Assembly (NCBI GenBank): GCA_019454705.1
Contig: JACFNS010000195.1
Coordinates: forward strand, 1 to 5,555
Origin: Taibaiella sp.
Lineage (GTDB): Bacteria; Bacteroidota; Bacteroidia; Chitinophagales; Chitinophagaceae
DNA length: 5,555 nt
Direction: 5' to 3'
The first letter of the stretch is position 1. Each line of letters begins with the position of its first letter. The notes under the pieces were generated by a model. That model saw nothing but the letters and a program-made list of their open reading frames with translations. It had not been told where the DNA came from and ran no database searches. Of the stretch, positions 4,949 to 5,555 are shown in pieces. Both the position numbers and the translations under genes were made by a program.

Positions 4949-5555
4949 TTCTTCCACAGGGGTTTAGTTTCCCAAAGCTGTTCCAGTTCTTCCCTGTCGC
5001 GTATGGTGTCCATACATTTCCAGAACTCGTTGTGCCTGTATGCCGCTATCTGTTTTTCTTCCGCCAGTTTGTCCATAGGGTATCGCTCCCACATCACATC
5101 ATCAGCATCATCGGGCAGGTAGTTTTTTATTTCTGGTTCTATCACAAAGAAACCACCGTTTATCCACGTACCGCTGTCCGCAGGTTTTTCTTCAAAACGG
5201 TCTATCACACCTTTATCATCCATATTGATAACGCCAAACCTGCTGGTGGCCTGTATAGCGGTCATGGTGCATATCTTACCGCTGTCTTTATGAAATTTCA
5301 ATAGTTCGTCAATATTCACATCACTCACACCATCGCCATATGTCAGCATGAAGGGCTCGTTATTGGTATAGGGCAAGATGCGCTTCAACCTGACGGCTGT
5401 CATCGTGTCAAGCCCGGTTTCATTCAATGATACCTTAAACGGCTCAGAATTGCTGTTGTGATATTCCAGTGAGTTATTGGCCAGGTCCACGGTCAGGTCG
5501 GCATTGTGCAAAAAGTAGTTGGCGAAATATTCTTTTATCATCCACCCTTTGTACC
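4942..5555 (-). CDS. rfbF: Glucose-1-phosphate cytidylyltransferase (5' end outside window)
   Basis: The open frame runs from the right edge to the TAA at 4944-4942, giving 203 complete codons that begin YKGWMIKEYF. The family is about 257 residues long, so some 55 N-terminal residues, including the nucleotide-binding G-rich signature, lie outside. The ATG at 5541 is an internal Met, because family conservation continues upstream of it as YKGW. Visible RfbF features are IKEYFANYFLHNADLT, LTYGDGVSDVN with the metal-binding Asp, RFGVINMDDKG, the EKP and TWINGGFFVIEP stretch, and FWKCMDTIRD near the end. The enzyme makes CDP-glucose from CTP and glucose-1-phosphate, the first step of CDP-deoxysugar synthesis, and feeds the dehydratase directly downstream. 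The operon promoter lies outside the window. Confidence 0.94.
   Translation of the reverse strand, partial: YKGWMIKEYFANYFLHNADLTVDLANNSLEYHNSNSEPFKVSLNETGLDTMTAVRLKRILPYTNNEPFMLTYGDGVSDVNIDELLKFHKDSGKICTMTAIQATSRFGVINMDDKGVIDRFEEKPADSGTWINGGFFVIEPEIKNYLPDDADDVMWERYPMDKLAEEKQIAAYRHNEFWKCMDTIRDREELEQLWETKPLWKKW

Noticed and set aside
4942..5541. A complete 199-residue cytidylyltransferase starting at 5541
   Set aside because: Family sequence continues upstream of that Met (YKGW) to the window edge, and 199 residues is too short. The gene is truncated by the window.

Overview
The window looks like chromosomal DNA from a member of the Bacteroidota, probably of the Chitinophagaceae/Sphingobacteriia type. 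Three things suggest this. There is a short RRM RNA-binding protein with a Gly/Arg-rich tail. A promoter of the Bacteroidota form (TTTG, 18 bases, TANNTTTG) sits just upstream of it. Shine-Dalgarno sequences are weak or absent at most starts. The lineage is inferred from these features, not proven.

Layout, left to right. (1) 1-459, minus: an RRM RNA-binding protein whose glycine-rich tail runs off the left edge. (2) 460-678: a divergent, AT-rich intergenic region with a good promoter for the RRM gene and a weak candidate for the next gene. (3) 679-1134, plus: a secreted or periplasmic META/HslJ-like protein. (4) 1133-1159: a GC hairpin flanked by A and T runs that serves as a shared terminator for two convergent genes. 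(5) 1183-2709, minus: an ALDH7-family (antiquitin-type) alpha-aminoadipic semialdehyde dehydrogenase of lysine catabolism. (6) 2710-2767: a compact divergent promoter region with a small palindrome. (7) 2768-3330, plus: a two-gene toxin-antitoxin-like module, with a small antitoxin-like protein overlapping a RelE/ParE-fold toxin. (8) 3327-5555, minus: a tightly coupled sugar-nucleotide operon, transcribed rfbF (glucose-1-phosphate cytidylyltransferase, 5' end outside the window), rfbG (CDP-glucose 4,6-dehydratase), then an RmlC/RfbC-like 3,5-epimerase.

The sugar operon is the clearest functional unit. RfbF makes CDP-glucose, RfbG converts it to CDP-4-keto-6-deoxyglucose, and the RmlC-like enzyme most likely epimerises that product towards a CDP-linked deoxysugar for surface polysaccharide. 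Each downstream start overlaps the stop of the gene before it, which indicates translational coupling. The final sugar cannot be named because any later reductase, dehydrase or transferase genes lie outside the window.

I see no RNA genes, insertion sequences or CRISPR array, and no strong evidence of a wholly new system. The most interesting parts are the packed TA-like module, whose toxin ends inside the end of the convergent sugar operon, and the pairing of an RmlC-type epimerase with CDP-sugar rather than dTDP-sugar enzymes.
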